From Shewanella decolorationis S12 (lineage in GTDB: Bacteria; Pseudomonadota; Gammaproteobacteria; Enterobacterales; Shewanellaceae), in assembly GCF_000485795.1 (NCBI RefSeq), contig NZ_AXZL01000055.1:1-64000 (forward strand): a DNA stretch of 64,000 bases, in the 5' to 3' direction. Positions 8,740 to 18,072 of this stretch are shown in pieces; within the stretch, counting starts at the first letter, position 1, and the number at the start of each line of letters is the position of its first letter. The notes under the pieces were generated by a model. That model searched no databases. It was not told where the DNA came from and saw only the letters and a list, made by a program, of their open reading frames with translations. Made by a program: the position numbers and the translations under genes.

Positions 8740-8802
8740 AATCTAGCAACAGCTGGAGTGACCACAATCAAGACCTTAGTCTAATTTGCGAAGCACCTCA
8801 CA
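8740..8802 (-). promoter_or_regulatory. Candidate CRP-dependent promoter of the DUF4212-symporter operon
   Basis: TGCGA-N6-TCACA at 8787-8802 matches nine of ten core bases of the CRP consensus. On the minus strand a possible -10 box TAGATT lies at 8745-8740; a start about 7 bp further on (near 8733) would put the CRP centre near -61.5, a class I position. E. coli acs-yjcH-actP is also CRP-activated. The -10 box is a weak match, so the promoter geometry is inference. Confidence 0.45.
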
Positions 8803-9064
8803 TCAGAAAAAATCGAATAGTATTTAAAATCATAAAGTTAACAATGATTTTACATTTTGATGCAAAAGTTATTTTTTAAGCGGCTTAGACCAATGTCGAA
8901 GATCCTAAGGCTAGAAACCGACAAAATGACGTGCTAGATGACAGTAAGATACGACGATAGGTAACACTAACTGGCTGTGATATAAACAAAATATCGTACT
9001 ACATTGGAGTTAATTGGTTGTCATAACCCCAATTGCTACAGCTCAGATATAACAGCAAAATGGC
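8803..9064. other. Upstream region of the symporter operon
   Basis: About 260 bp with no open frame that I would support. It contains A/T-rich stretches but no further motif that I can name. Confidence 0.4.
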
Positions 9065-9090
9065 AAAAAATAACCCAGCATCGCTGGGTT
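9065..9090 (-). terminator. Intrinsic terminator of dsbA
   Basis: AACCCAGC at 9072-9079 pairs with GCTGGGTT at 9083-9090 across ATC, followed on the minus strand by ATTTTTT. Confidence 0.88.
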
Positions 9091-9138
9091 ATTGGAAAAC
9101 AGTAAATTTACGCTGTGATAAACACAGCTATCAGCCTT

Positions 9139-9762
9139 TTACTTGGCGGCTAAGAACTTGACTAGCTCGGCTAATTCTTCAGGAGTATGCACCTTAGAGG
9201 TCACTAAATAGCGGCCATTGACTAATAAGGATGGCACGCCCTTAATACCCGATAATTCCGCCTGCGAGTCGTAATTCATCATAGTGAACTTCGCATCGAC
9301 AGAGTTCATCGCTGCATCGACATCATCGGCCTTCGCGCCTTGTGCCACAAAGAAAGCTTTTACCTGTTCAGGACGAGTAAATTGTTCACCCTTTTCATGG
9401 ATTTGTTTAAAAATTGCTTCGTGCACTTGCTGGGTCATTTTCAGCTTTTGCGCAACAAAATAGGCTAATTGACTTAACTCCCATGCAGGACGTCCCGCAC
9501 CCACCGGCGTGCGCTCGAAAGCCACATCCTTGCCTAAGAGTTTTACCGTGGAAGCGACAAAGGGTTCCTGCTTGTAGCAATGCGGGCAATTATAGGAGAA
9601 GAACTCACGCAGCACAGGCTTTTGTGCTTCGTTGATGCCAGCGACAGTGACATAATCCTTCCCTTCTTCAAAATTCGCCGCCTGCAGCGCAAAACTCGCA
9701 CTTAACACCAATCCACAGGCCAACGCCGCCAAAGATCGAACAAAATTAGTTAGGCTTTTCAT
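9139..9762 (-). CDS. dsbA: Thiol:disulfide interchange protein DsbA
   Basis: A 207-residue periplasmic oxidase that introduces disulfides into exported proteins. It has a signal peptide (cleavage likely after ALQA, near residue 28), the active site CPHC at 59-62 within a thioredoxin fold, and the cis-proline region GIKGVPSLLVNG. The start is set at 9762: the ATG follows AAGAGA and begins the signal peptide; an upstream in-frame ATG at 9864 would add 34 residues that do not fit a signal sequence. Its oxidising partner DsbB is encoded at 33903-34430. Confidence 0.92.
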   Translation of the reverse strand: MKSLTNFVRSLAALACGLVLSASFALQAANFEEGKDYVTVAGINEAQKPVLREFFSYNCPHCYKQEPFVASTVKLLGKDVAFERTPVGAGRPAWELSQLAYFVAQKLKMTQQVHEAIFKQIHEKGEQFTRPEQVKAFFVAQGAKADDVDAAMNSVDAKFTMMNYDSQAELSGIKGVPSLLVNGRYLVTSKVHTPEELAELVKFLAAK

Positions 9763-9892
9763 ATTTTCTCTTCTTATTAGTAACTGCATCATTGAATCGT
9801 AAGTCGTTTGCGACACGCACAGGCCATTAAGATACCTCAAAATATGGCTAAGGTTCTTAAACATTTGTTAACAATAGGTGCTAAATCACCCA

Positions 9893-10744
9893 CTAACAGG
9901 CCGCAAGCATTTCAAGGGGCGACGCAAACTGATACTCAAACCCAAGCTCGCGGACTATCGCATCTCCTAGAATGACTTTGCTGGGTTGTAGCTGCCCATT
10001 AAATTGCGGCGCCGCTAATCCCAAGGACTCGGCAGCCGCCACATAAAATTCGCTTCTCGAAGGATGCTCTGGCGCGCAAAGATTATAGACAGCAGCGACC
10101 TTATCTCCTTTCGCCTTTGCAGCAATAATCAAGCTCACCGCCGCGACACAGTCCTGCAAATGCACCAGATTGACCGCGACATTGCCGCCCGCCACATCGG
10201 TTTTACCGGCAAAGAAGCGCCCAGGATGGCGTTTGGGTCCAACCAAGCCAGCAAAACGTACGATGCAACTATTCGGTTGGCGAGCAAATAAGGCTTCGGC
10301 ATCCAATAACACCTGTGATGAAGCCGATTCAGCCTGTGCGTCCGCTTCTGTCATCGACTTATCTAGGGAGGGATAAACGCCTGTGGTACTGATAAACACT
10401 ATACCTTGATAATGCCAGCCTTGGGTTAGCGCAATTAACTGCTGTAATTCTTGAATATAAGCGGTATTGCCATGTTTTAACCGCGGAGGAATATTGACGA
10501 CAAGAAAATCTGTCTGGAACAACCCTTGTAGTGATTGTGGATCCGCTAATACCTCGGCTTCTGCCCCGAGTTGTAATTGAAATCCCTGGATACCGACTTC
10601 AGTGAGAGGCCCTAACTCCTCCATGTGGCGTTTAGCGCCAGTGACTCGGTAACCCGCTTGTACTAAATGCTTGGCAAGAGCAACCCCAAACCATCCACAC
10701 CCAACAACTGCCACACTTTTTTGTTGTAACACTGTTTGTTCCAT
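9893..10744 (-). CDS. NAD(P)-binding epimerase-like protein (YeeZ-type SDR)
   Basis: A 283-residue Rossmann-fold protein. The dinucleotide-binding motif is VVGCGWFGVALAKHL at residues 13-27, followed by the extended-SDR pattern VFISTTGVYP around residue 120. It resembles atypical extended SDRs such as YeeZ; the substrate is not known. The Tyr of the usual YxxxK motif is not clearly present, so it may be atypical. It lies 55 bp downstream of the HD-GYP gene and 130 bp upstream of dsbA on the same strand, so these may be cotranscribed. Confidence 0.75.
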   Translation of the reverse strand: MEQTVLQQKSVAVVGCGWFGVALAKHLVQAGYRVTGAKRHMEELGPLTEVGIQGFQLQLGAEAEVLADPQSLQGLFQTDFLVVNIPPRLKHGNTAYIQELQQLIALTQGWHYQGIVFISTTGVYPSLDKSMTEADAQAESASSQVLLDAEALFARQPNSCIVRFAGLVGPKRHPGRFFAGKTDVAGGNVAVNLVHLQDCVAAVSLIIAAKAKGDKVAAVYNLCAPEHPSRSEFYVAAAESLGLAAPQFNGQLQPSKVILGDAIVRELGFEYQFASPLEMLAAC

Positions 10745-10799
10745 CCACTCTGGCCTAGTTATTATCGGCCAATAGCATACGGAACTCTGACACAGGGAT

Positions 10800-12005
10800 T
10801 CAAGTCTGTAACGAGCTAAAATAAAAGCTTATGCCCTTATCCACTTGTAAAGTACGAGTCGCCCCTTCGCTTAAATCCTCAACGCGCAATGACTTTTGTA
10901 CCGTAACGCCCTCATCACTTAAAAAACGCAATGAGGCTTCACTACCATCTTCCTTACACGCCCACACTTGGGGTTGACTGACCTCTTTAGTCGTCATTAT
11001 AACCTTTGCAACGCTCTGATCGGATAGCCTGACTAAGGTCCCGGGAGGATAAATACCTAAAATCTTAACTAAGACCGAAATTAACGATTCCGAATGCTTA
11101 CTAGCCCTATTTTTAAATAAGTAGCCAAGGGCGACTTGGGGAGAAGAAGCTTGCTGACCACTCAGTTGCTGATCGTAATCATTTGCTAGGCTGACAATTT
11201 GAGTCACGATGGGGATTTTATGACCGGTAAGCCCATCAGGAAACCCCGAACCATCCACAAACTCATGGTGATGTAACACAATATTTAGCACTTCTTTGGG
11301 GAACAGGCCCGAGCGATTAAGCATGTCGTAGCCAAAGTTCGGGTGCATTTGCAGGTAATTAGCCTCATGGGGAGTTAAAGCACTGCGTTTGCGACGGATC
11401 ACGTCAGGCACTTTAAGTTTGCCAATATCATGGAACAAACTGCCTAAGGCGATATCACGCAAATCCCGCACGGGTAAATCGAGTGCATGACCAATCATCA
11501 TGGCTAATACCGCCACAGATACCCCATGCTGGGTTACACTGACATCCTTTTCATCCATACCCACTAAGGTTAAAAAAGGCTTTTCTACTTCTTGTAAATG
11601 GCTGAGCAAATCTTCAACTAAAGCAGCCGATAATCGATAAGCCCCTTCGGGATCACTAACGACCTTACCAAAGATATTACGACACTGATTAACACTCTCT
11701 AAAAATCGCTTTTGACTTAATCGCATCGATTTACGCGTATCCGCTTTCAGATCTCGCTCTGGTGGCGCTGCTCCAATATCTTCAATTTCTTCCTCTTCTT
11801 CAGTAATATCAATCTCATCATTACTGCCAGAAATGAGGTAAACATAGGGAACACCTAGCCCCCGGATCATCTCAATTTGAGCCGCACTATTGATATCAAC
11901 TCGGTTAAATAAGAATGGGTGATTTGTCCACGACAAGGGGAGCTTAACCCGCATACCTGGTTGAAGCTGAGAAAGTAATAGTCTTCTATGATCTGCTTTT
12001 GCCAC
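10800..12005 (-). CDS. HD-GYP domain protein with N-terminal DUF3391, probable c-di-GMP phosphodiesterase
   Basis: A 401-residue cytoplasmic protein with no membrane segment. DUF3391 occupies about residues 5-130. The HD-GYP domain (about 150-320) shows the metal site FHDIGKLKVPD, HHHEFVDGSGFPDGL and later TQIVSLANDYD. The signature triplet is GFP rather than GYP, a common conservative variant. The family cleaves cyclic di-GMP to GMP and so favours motility over biofilm. The acidic stretch around residues 65-80 (EEEEEIED) links the domains. Start ATG at 12005. Confidence 0.87.
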   Translation of the reverse strand: MAKADHRRLLLSQLQPGMRVKLPLSWTNHPFLFNRVDINSAAQIEMIRGLGVPYVYLISGSNDEIDITEEEEEIEDIGAAPPERDLKADTRKSMRLSQKRFLESVNQCRNIFGKVVSDPEGAYRLSAALVEDLLSHLQEVEKPFLTLVGMDEKDVSVTQHGVSVAVLAMMIGHALDLPVRDLRDIALGSLFHDIGKLKVPDVIRRKRSALTPHEANYLQMHPNFGYDMLNRSGLFPKEVLNIVLHHHEFVDGSGFPDGLTGHKIPIVTQIVSLANDYDQQLSGQQASSPQVALGYLFKNRASKHSESLISVLVKILGIYPPGTLVRLSDQSVAKVIMTTKEVSQPQVWACKEDGSEASLRFLSDEGVTVQKSLRVEDLSEGATRTLQVDKGISFYFSSLQT

Positions 12006-12321
12006 GCAATATGACTCCTTTCATGCACGCCCAAGGTTAACGACGACTCGCCTTTTGCCATACATTTAAGCTAAGTACATATAACTATAGATGATTCAAC
12101 AAAATCAGTAAGCAGTCAGTGAAAAAATGCTTATCAAACTGAGGGATAGTACACACAAATTTGTACAAAATGGTAAAAAAGCAAATAAATCGCAATAATT
12201 ACAGCTAGATGAAACGATAGCGCATAAGCGTCTTGAATTGGTGTTTGGCGATAGAAACTCGATCCGCATCATAAATAGCCCTACGTCATGCTTCTAGTGC
12301 CCTATTAAGCATCAATACCAA
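12006..12321. other. Gap between DUF2919 and HD-GYP genes
   Basis: About 315 bp, A/T-rich in the middle (12120-12200). It should hold the promoter of the HD-GYP gene. I see no gene, terminator or clear operator. Confidence 0.4.
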
Positions 12322-12810
12322 TTAGTCCTTGGTGACCGAGGGTTCCATCTCTTTTGGCCAATCAGCCAAGTAATAGCAGAGCCGTTTTGACTTGTAGACG
12401 TACAAACATGACCAAAACAAGACTAAGGCGTCGAGTGCTAAACTCCAGTGAAATAAAAACTGCCCATGAATTAACCTTTGTGCCAGCAAGGTTGCATCCA
12501 ATAACAACAATAGCCATAGGCCCCATTTTAGGTGGACAAATATAGGCCTCAACCACATGGGAGAACGGCGCCTTTCTGCGAGCACCACAAAATAGAGTAT
12601 GACAGCGCCAAGTCCGGCAGCGAGTGCGAGTAAAAAATCTGACTTTTCAGGATAAAAGATTCTCACCAGTTCAGATCTATCACTCGCTTGAGTCAGAGAA
12701 GCAATAAAAATACACCAGCCTCGGGCGAGAAAAGCCAGAATAGCATATAAAAAAACAGGAGGTTTTATATGGCCTTTATCATCAAGCCAAGTGATGTGAC
12801 TGAAATTCAA
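12322..12810 (-). CDS. DUF2919 inner-membrane protein (YfeZ-like)
   Basis: A 162-residue protein with four predicted membrane helices (about 18-38, 58-80, 93-110, 122-140). The start region WLDDKGHIKPPVFLYAILAFLARGW is characteristic of the DUF2919/YfeZ family. No function is known. It is monocistronic and reads leftward. Confidence 0.7.
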   Translation of the reverse strand: MNFSHITWLDDKGHIKPPVFLYAILAFLARGWCIFIASLTQASDRSELVRIFYPEKSDFLLALAAGLGAVILYFVVLAERRRSPMWLRPIFVHLKWGLWLLLLLDATLLAQRLIHGQFLFHWSLALDALVLFWSCLYVYKSKRLCYYLADWPKEMEPSVTKD

Positions 12811-12991
12811 AGATAATCCATTTAGTAAACACTAAAGCAATAACTGTTAAATGGTGTCTATTGGCATAATTTCAATGGGAGGGGAAATAAATCAAGCCCA
12901 CTCAAGTGTAAGCTCAACATTGCCATTGAGCAGGCTTACCCCACACTCGACGCCGACAAGTAAATTTAACTATTTGAACTTAATATCAATA

Positions 12992-13018
12992 AGGTCGAAG
13001 GGTTAGCACCTTCGACCT
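12992..13018. terminator. Strong hairpin downstream of argO
   Basis: AGGTCGAAGG at 12992-13001 pairs perfectly with CCTTCGACCT at 13009-13018. On the minus strand, in the direction of argO, only TTATTGATATT follows, so the T run is weak. Probably the argO transcript end, or an mRNA 3'-protecting hairpin. Confidence 0.45.
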
Positions 13019-13055
13019 GAACATGGCAATCAGCCATAAGGCTTCAAAAAATACA

Positions 13056-13676
13056 TTAATTTACCGTCATATATGGCCAAATAATTGCCGCAGCGATGCT
13101 CCACATGGTCAACCAAATAAAGCGATCTAAGTATCGCCACGCCGCTGGGCGACTAAATATCGGCGCCAATAAACGCGCACCAAAACTTAAGCTGAAGAAC
13201 CAAATAAACGAAGCCAGTACCGCGCCCGCACCAAACCAAGGACGATGGGCATCTTCGAACTGGGTACTAATGCTACCCAGCAGCACGACTGTATCTAAAT
13301 AAAGGTGTGGATTAAGCAGGCTGATCCCAAGCGTGGTCAGCATGGCCTTACGCAAAGTGTCGGCATTTTGCGCATTGTCCATCTCCATCCCCTTGGCGAC
13401 AAACGAGGCCTTAAGTGCATTAGCTCCGTACCAAATCAAAAAGGCGGCACCACCAAAACTGGCCACATGTTTGATAGTCGGGAAGGCTTCGATAATGTGC
13501 CCAAGCCCCGCCACACCCGCAGTGATCATTAAGGCATCGATGATTGAACAAAGCAGCGCAATCGGCAAAGGATAAGCTCGCTTAATCCCCTGCTTTAGCA
13601 CAAAGGCATTTTGCGCCCCTACGGCAATAATCAAACTACCACCAATGCCCATACCTTGTATAAACGCCGTTTGCAT
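13056..13676 (-). CDS. argO: LysE/ArgO-family arginine exporter
   Basis: A 206-residue membrane protein with about six helices. The N-terminal GSLIIAVGAQNAFVLKQG and central ISLLNPHLYLDTVVLLGS are signatures of the LysE/ArgO family, which export basic amino acids. It is divergent from a LysR-type regulator of the ArgP type 112 bp away; ArgP activates argO in response to arginine in E. coli, so the pair is very probably a regulator and its target. Confidence 0.9.
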   Translation of the reverse strand: MQTAFIQGMGIGGSLIIAVGAQNAFVLKQGIKRAYPLPIALLCSIIDALMITAGVAGLGHIIEAFPTIKHVASFGGAAFLIWYGANALKASFVAKGMEMDNAQNADTLRKAMLTTLGISLLNPHLYLDTVVLLGSISTQFEDAHRPWFGAGAVLASFIWFFSLSFGARLLAPIFSRPAAWRYLDRFIWLTMWSIAAAIIWPYMTVN

Positions 13677-13788
13677 ACCTACCTCTCATGTCTGAAGAAG
13701 GCGCTAGCATAGACAAAACAACAAAATTAATATAACTAATGTTTTTTATGTATCATAAGTAAAATTAATAATTTTAAGGACGGCAATC
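13677..13788. promoter_or_regulatory. argO-argP divergent control region
   Basis: A 112-bp A/T-rich gap that should hold both promoters and the ArgP site controlling argO. No exact operator can be fixed by eye; the stretch at about 13715-13755 is the best candidate because it is A/T-rich and has several T-N11-A spacings of the LysR type. Confidence 0.4.
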
Positions 13789-14706
13789 ATGTTGGAATAC
13801 GCCAATCTTAAAGCGCTTGCGGTCGTCGTCTCCGAAGGTGGCTTCGAGCGCGCCGCCAAGGTGTTGCATATCACCCAATCAGCGGTGTCACAGCGCGTCA
13901 GGCAATTAGAAGAGCGAGTCGGCCAATCCTTACTTATCCGCTCAACGCCAGTGGTGGCAACTCCCACGGGTAAACGTTTATTGCGCCACTATTCACAGGT
14001 GCAACTACTCGAGAGTGAATTGAGAGCCGAGTTAGATGCCGATGACCCTAACCATCCCACGACAGTGCGAATTGCCGTCAATGCCGACAGTTTAGCGACA
14101 TGGTTTTTGCCCGCCTTGGCCGATATGTTCAGCCGCCATGCTTGGCTGCTGGAATTGATTGTCGATGATGAATCCTACACTCATCACCTATTGAAAAATG
14201 GTGAGGCCGTCGGTTGCGTGACCACAACAGCCAACCCGATGGCTGGTTGTAGCAGCGAGTTTTTAGGAACCATGGAATATATGTGCGTCGCCACCCCAGC
14301 ATTTGCGGCGCGTTATTTCGAATGGGCAAAAAATAACGATGATGTCGGCGCTCAAATTACCCAAGCACAGCTCGCGAAAGCCCCTGCCGTAGTATTTTCA
14401 ACCAAAGATAAAATGCATGAAAAGTACCTCGCCCAGTACTTTCAAATGTTGCCAGGGCAATGGTGGCAACACAGCATTCCCTCATCGGAGAGTTTTTTAG
14501 AGGCGATTAACTTAAGTCTGGGTTATGGTTTAGTGGGACACTTACAGGCAAAACCTTTGATAGACAAAGGCATATTGATTGAGCTCACCCCAGAAAAACG
14601 TATTCGGGTGCCCCTCTATTGGCAGCATTGGAATATAAAAGCCAAGCAAACGACCTTGGTCTATCGCGCCCTCGCCGCCACCGCGCAGCATCTATTACAG
14701 CAATGA
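13789..14706 (+). CDS. argP: LysR-family regulator ArgP (IciA)
   Basis: A 305-residue LysR-type regulator. The helix-turn-helix lies at about 15-60 (FERAAKVLHITQSAVSQRVRQLE), and the effector-binding domain follows from about 90. It matches ArgP in length and in divergence from argO. ArgP binds arginine or lysine and controls argO and other genes. The ATG is preceded by AAGGA at a good distance. An efficient two-way terminator follows. Confidence 0.9.
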   Translation: MLEYANLKALAVVVSEGGFERAAKVLHITQSAVSQRVRQLEERVGQSLLIRSTPVVATPTGKRLLRHYSQVQLLESELRAELDADDPNHPTTVRIAVNADSLATWFLPALADMFSRHAWLLELIVDDESYTHHLLKNGEAVGCVTTTANPMAGCSSEFLGTMEYMCVATPAFAARYFEWAKNNDDVGAQITQAQLAKAPAVVFSTKDKMHEKYLAQYFQMLPGQWWQHSIPSSESFLEAINLSLGYGLVGHLQAKPLIDKGILIELTPEKRIRVPLYWQHWNIKAKQTTLVYRALAATAQHLLQQ

Positions 14707-14760
14707 TGAGTGCAGCGTTCGTTAGTACAACAAACAATAGTTAGTACAAATAGTTAGCGG

Positions 14761-14794
14761 ATAAAAAACTGAGCACTCAGGCCCAGTTTTTTAT
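14761..14794. terminator. Bidirectional terminator argP / perM
   Basis: ATAAAAAACTG at 14761-14771 pairs with CAGTTTTTTAT at 14784-14794, giving T runs on both strands. A second small hairpin (CTAATAG ... CTATTAG) follows at about 14795-14816. Confidence 0.82.
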
Positions 14795-14837
14795 CTAATA
14801 GTTTTTATCTATTAGCTTTTTATCTACTGCCAGCGGC

Positions 14838-15938
14838 TTAGGCTTGTTCCGAATCCGCCTTCACCTGCGTTATCGCCACAGGTTCAATCTCGGTTTTCGG
14901 CCAAGCATTGATCACCGCTTTCACCAAGGAGGCTAATGGAATGGCAAAGAACACCCCCCAAACGCCCCATAAACCACCGAAAACTAACACAGCAGCAATA
15001 ATGATCACCGGATGCAAATCCACCGCATCGGAAAACAGGATAGGTACAAGTACGTTACCATCCAAGGCCTGAATAATGCCGTAACCTAGCATTAAATAAC
15101 CAAACTCAGAGCTAAAACCCCACTGGAAAAAGGCCACCAGCATAATGGGTAGAGTCACTAAGGTCGCGCCCACATAGGGAATCAACACCGACAAACCAGT
15201 CAACACCCCGAGTAAGGCCGAGTATCTCAGCCCCATAAAGGCAAAGAAGATGTAGCTCGCTACTCCGACAATCACAATCTCAATCACTTTGCCGCGGATA
15301 TAGTTGAAGATCTGCTGGTGCATTTCGAACCACACCTTGCGGGCCAGCTGTCGATTAGTGGGGAAAAAACGTTTACTGCCACTGATCAGTTGGTCTTTAT
15401 CCTTCAGAAAGAAGAACACTAATAAGGGCACTAAAATGGCGTACACCATCAGCACCAATAATGAAGCCGAATAACCTATCAGTTGCTTGGCAATATCGAG
15501 CACATGCTGGGTATCAAGCAGTTTTTTAAGCTCGGCGACCATTAAATTGAGCTGCTCAGAGCTGACAAACTGCGGATACTGGGTCGCTAATCCCTGCAAG
15601 GTTTGTAATCCCTTGTCGATCATACTCGGCAAATCTGTCATCAGGCTCACGCCTTGGCGCCACACGCTCGGGATAAGGCCAAAGGTCAGCAGCACCACTA
15701 TCCCTAAAAACAGCACGAGTACTAAGGAAGCCCCCGTCGTGCGATTAATCCCCAATTTCAGCATTTGCGCCACGGGCCATTCGAGCAAAAAGGCCAGCAC
15801 TAACGCCACGAGTAACGGCGCTAATAAGCCACCCGCAAAATACAACACTAGGGCAAGACCAACGAGAATGGCGAGCAGCGTCACCGCCTGAGGATCGCTG
15901 AAGCGCTCTTGATACCAACGAGAGAAAAAACTAAACAT
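14838..15938 (-). CDS. perM: AI-2E family membrane protein, PerM-like
   Basis: A 366-residue polytopic protein of the AI-2E/PerM family with about eight helices. The pattern YFAGGLLAPLLVALVLAFLLEWP near the N-terminus and the LTGLSVLIPYVGA segment near residue 240 are typical. E. coli perM (yfgO) is also next to bepA (yfgC), supporting this identity over TqsA. The substrate is uncertain. Confidence 0.82.
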   Translation of the reverse strand: MFSFFSRWYQERFSDPQAVTLLAILVGLALVLYFAGGLLAPLLVALVLAFLLEWPVAQMLKLGINRTTGASLVLVLFLGIVVLLTFGLIPSVWRQGVSLMTDLPSMIDKGLQTLQGLATQYPQFVSSEQLNLMVAELKKLLDTQHVLDIAKQLIGYSASLLVLMVYAILVPLLVFFFLKDKDQLISGSKRFFPTNRQLARKVWFEMHQQIFNYIRGKVIEIVIVGVASYIFFAFMGLRYSALLGVLTGLSVLIPYVGATLVTLPIMLVAFFQWGFSSEFGYLMLGYGIIQALDGNVLVPILFSDAVDLHPVIIIAAVLVFGGLWGVWGVFFAIPLASLVKAVINAWPKTEIEPVAITQVKADSEQA

Positions 15939-16145
15939 GAATTCGTTCCAATGAGGTGATTGGCTTTCCGCAAACGCAGGAAAGAGCTTATGCTTTGGTG
16001 GTTAACCTTATCGCATCCGTTTTACTGTGTATATGCTTGAAAATCAGTTAACTGCTACCTATGACCGACACGCAAAAGCGAAGTTTCAATCAGCTAAGCT
16101 AACTGGCCATTTTTACTGCGGCATTGAATCATGCTTTGGGCAGAC

Positions 16146-16379
16146 TTATCCCTGCGATAAATCAACTTTTGTGATTAATAACCCTAACTGACTGGCATCA
16201 TCTTGCAATGTCACAACGGTATGCCCCTGTTTTTTAAAAAACGCGGGAACATCTCGGCGGGAACCTGGGTCTGAGAGTAGGATATGTAAGCTGTCGCCAG
16301 CAGACACGGACTTCAACGCAAGTTTGACCTTAACCAATGGAATGGGGCAGCGAAATGATGTTAAATCAATAAAAATCAT
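16146..16379 (-). CDS. TusA/SirA-like sulfur-carrier protein
   Basis: A 77-residue protein with the TusA fold signature FRCPIPLVKVKLAL; Cys11 in CPIP would carry the persulfide. TusA proteins pass sulfur for thiomodification and molybdenum-cofactor chemistry. The sequence is divergent from TusA proper, so the partner is unknown. It is divergent from bepA with about 110 bp between starts. The neighbourhood is rich in thiol-related functions. Confidence 0.8.
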   Translation of the reverse strand: MIFIDLTSFRCPIPLVKVKLALKSVSAGDSLHILLSDPGSRRDVPAFFKKQGHTVVTLQDDASQLGLLITKVDLSQG

Positions 16380-16491
16380 AATGAACTTGCTATGAACGAA
16401 CTTGGGCTATTATCCTAAGTTGCAACTCAAACTACAAGCTAAGAGCTCCCTCGCCTTAGTTGAGACACTTAAAAAGAATTAAAGGATCCAC

Positions 16492-17961
16492 TTGCGTAAT
16501 TTGACGTTTTTGACCCGATGTAAACCCCTTGCGGCGAGTGTACTTTCATTAATGTTACTCGGTGGAGCCGCAAAGAGTTTTGCCAACAACGACTTGCCCG
16601 ACTTGGGCACCGCCGCCGTCAATACCTTCAGCCTAGAAAAAGAAATGATCTACGGCGATGCCTATATGCGCGTTATTCGCTCATCGGCGCCGATGCTGAA
16701 CGATCCGGTATTGAGCCAATATTTGACTGAGCTGGGCAATAAATTGGTCGCCCACGCCACGGGAGTCAAAACGCCCTTTTATTTCTTCTTACTGCAAAAC
16801 GATGAAATCAACGCCTTTGCGTTTTTTGGCGGCCACGTTGCAGTGCACACAGGGCTATTCCTTAACGCCGATAATGAAAGTGAGCTGGCCTCAGTGCTCG
16901 GCCACGAAATTACCCACGTGACCCAACGTCACTTGGCGCGCTCCCTCGAAGCACAGCAAAAAAGTGGTCCGGCGACCGTTGCAGGCCTACTGGGGGCGAT
17001 TTTATTAACCATCGCGGTTCCTCAGGCCGGGATGGCAGCACTGGCAACCACTCAAGCCATGGCTACCCAATCGAAAATCAACTATACCCGTCTGCATGAA
17101 AAAGAAGCCGACCGGATCGGCATGCAGATTTTGGTTGATGCGGGCTTTGACCCCAATGCGGCCGCTGATTTCTTTGGTAAGCTTGCCAGTCGCTACCGTT
17201 TTACCACTACGCCACCACAAATGTTGCTGACTCACCCATTACCCGAGTCACGGATCTCCGAGGCGCGGGATCGCGCCCACCAGTATCCACACCGCTATGT
17301 GCCGGATAATTTGAACTTCCAGCTCGCCAAAGCCCGTATTCAGGTGCGTTTTTCCAGTTACAGCGACGATGCGGTATTGAGCATGTTTGAAAAGCAGCTC
17401 AATAAGCAAACCTACGGCTTTAAAGAGGCCGCCCTCTACGGCAAAGCCTTAGCGCTGTTTAGATTGAAGAAATTTGATGAGTCCGAAAAGATTATCGATG
17501 AGCTGTTAAAAATCGATGATAACAACTTGTTTTATATCGATACCAAGACGGATTTACTCAACGAGCGTAAGGATTTTGCTCAGGCGACTAAGCTACTCGA
17601 AGCCCAGCGTAAGATGAAGCCTACATCGCAGGTGATTAATGCGAACTTAGCCAATATCTATATTGAGGCCGGTGAGCCCGCTAAGGCTATCCCACTGCTG
17701 GAAGACATGATTTTCCTCGATAAGCAAAATCAACTTCCCTATCAACTGCTCAATCTTGCCTATAAAAAATTGGGCAATCAGGGCATGGAGTATTTCTCCA
17801 ATGCGGAGTTAATGGCGCTAGGCGCTAACTATAAGGGGGCAATTGATCAGCTGAACTTTGCCTACCGCGCCTCGGAAGGTAATCCATTACAACTGGCGCG
17901 AATAGAAGCACGTATCCGCCAATTTAAACAAGCGGATAAAGAGATGGATGCCCTGAAGTAA
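16492..17961 (+). CDS. bepA: Periplasmic M48 metalloprotease and chaperone BepA
   Basis: A 489-residue exported protease that degrades or assists misassembled outer-membrane proteins such as LptD. The signal peptide ends near residue 31 (KSFA-N). The zinc motif GHEITH starts with His138, and the third ligand is Glu in LHEKEADRIG. From about residue 300 there are TPR repeats. The start is a TTG at 16492, preceded by AAAGGA at 8 bp; no ATG upstream of the signal peptide exists in this frame. The order perM-bepA-yfgD matches E. coli. Confidence 0.9.
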   Translation: MRNLTFLTRCKPLAASVLSLMLLGGAAKSFANNDLPDLGTAAVNTFSLEKEMIYGDAYMRVIRSSAPMLNDPVLSQYLTELGNKLVAHATGVKTPFYFFLLQNDEINAFAFFGGHVAVHTGLFLNADNESELASVLGHEITHVTQRHLARSLEAQQKSGPATVAGLLGAILLTIAVPQAGMAALATTQAMATQSKINYTRLHEKEADRIGMQILVDAGFDPNAAADFFGKLASRYRFTTTPPQMLLTHPLPESRISEARDRAHQYPHRYVPDNLNFQLAKARIQVRFSSYSDDAVLSMFEKQLNKQTYGFKEAALYGKALALFRLKKFDESEKIIDELLKIDDNNLFYIDTKTDLLNERKDFAQATKLLEAQRKMKPTSQVINANLANIYIEAGEPAKAIPLLEDMIFLDKQNQLPYQLLNLAYKKLGNQGMEYFSNAELMALGANYKGAIDQLNFAYRASEGNPLQLARIEARIRQFKQADKEMDALK

Positions 17962-17992
17962 AATAGCCATTTTATCTCTATCCCTTATAATC

Positions 17993-18026
17993 GCGCCCCG
18001 AACACCCTGACGGGGCGCTGTTTTTT
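17993..18026 (+). terminator. Intrinsic terminator of bepA
   Basis: GCGCCCCG at 17993-18000 pairs with CGGGGCGC at 18011-18018, followed by TG and six Ts. It lies between bepA and the arsC-like gene. Confidence 0.85.
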
Positions 18027-18072
18027 CTGCTATCATCCGCGCCATTGTTTTAGCCGATTGAGCATAAGTACT

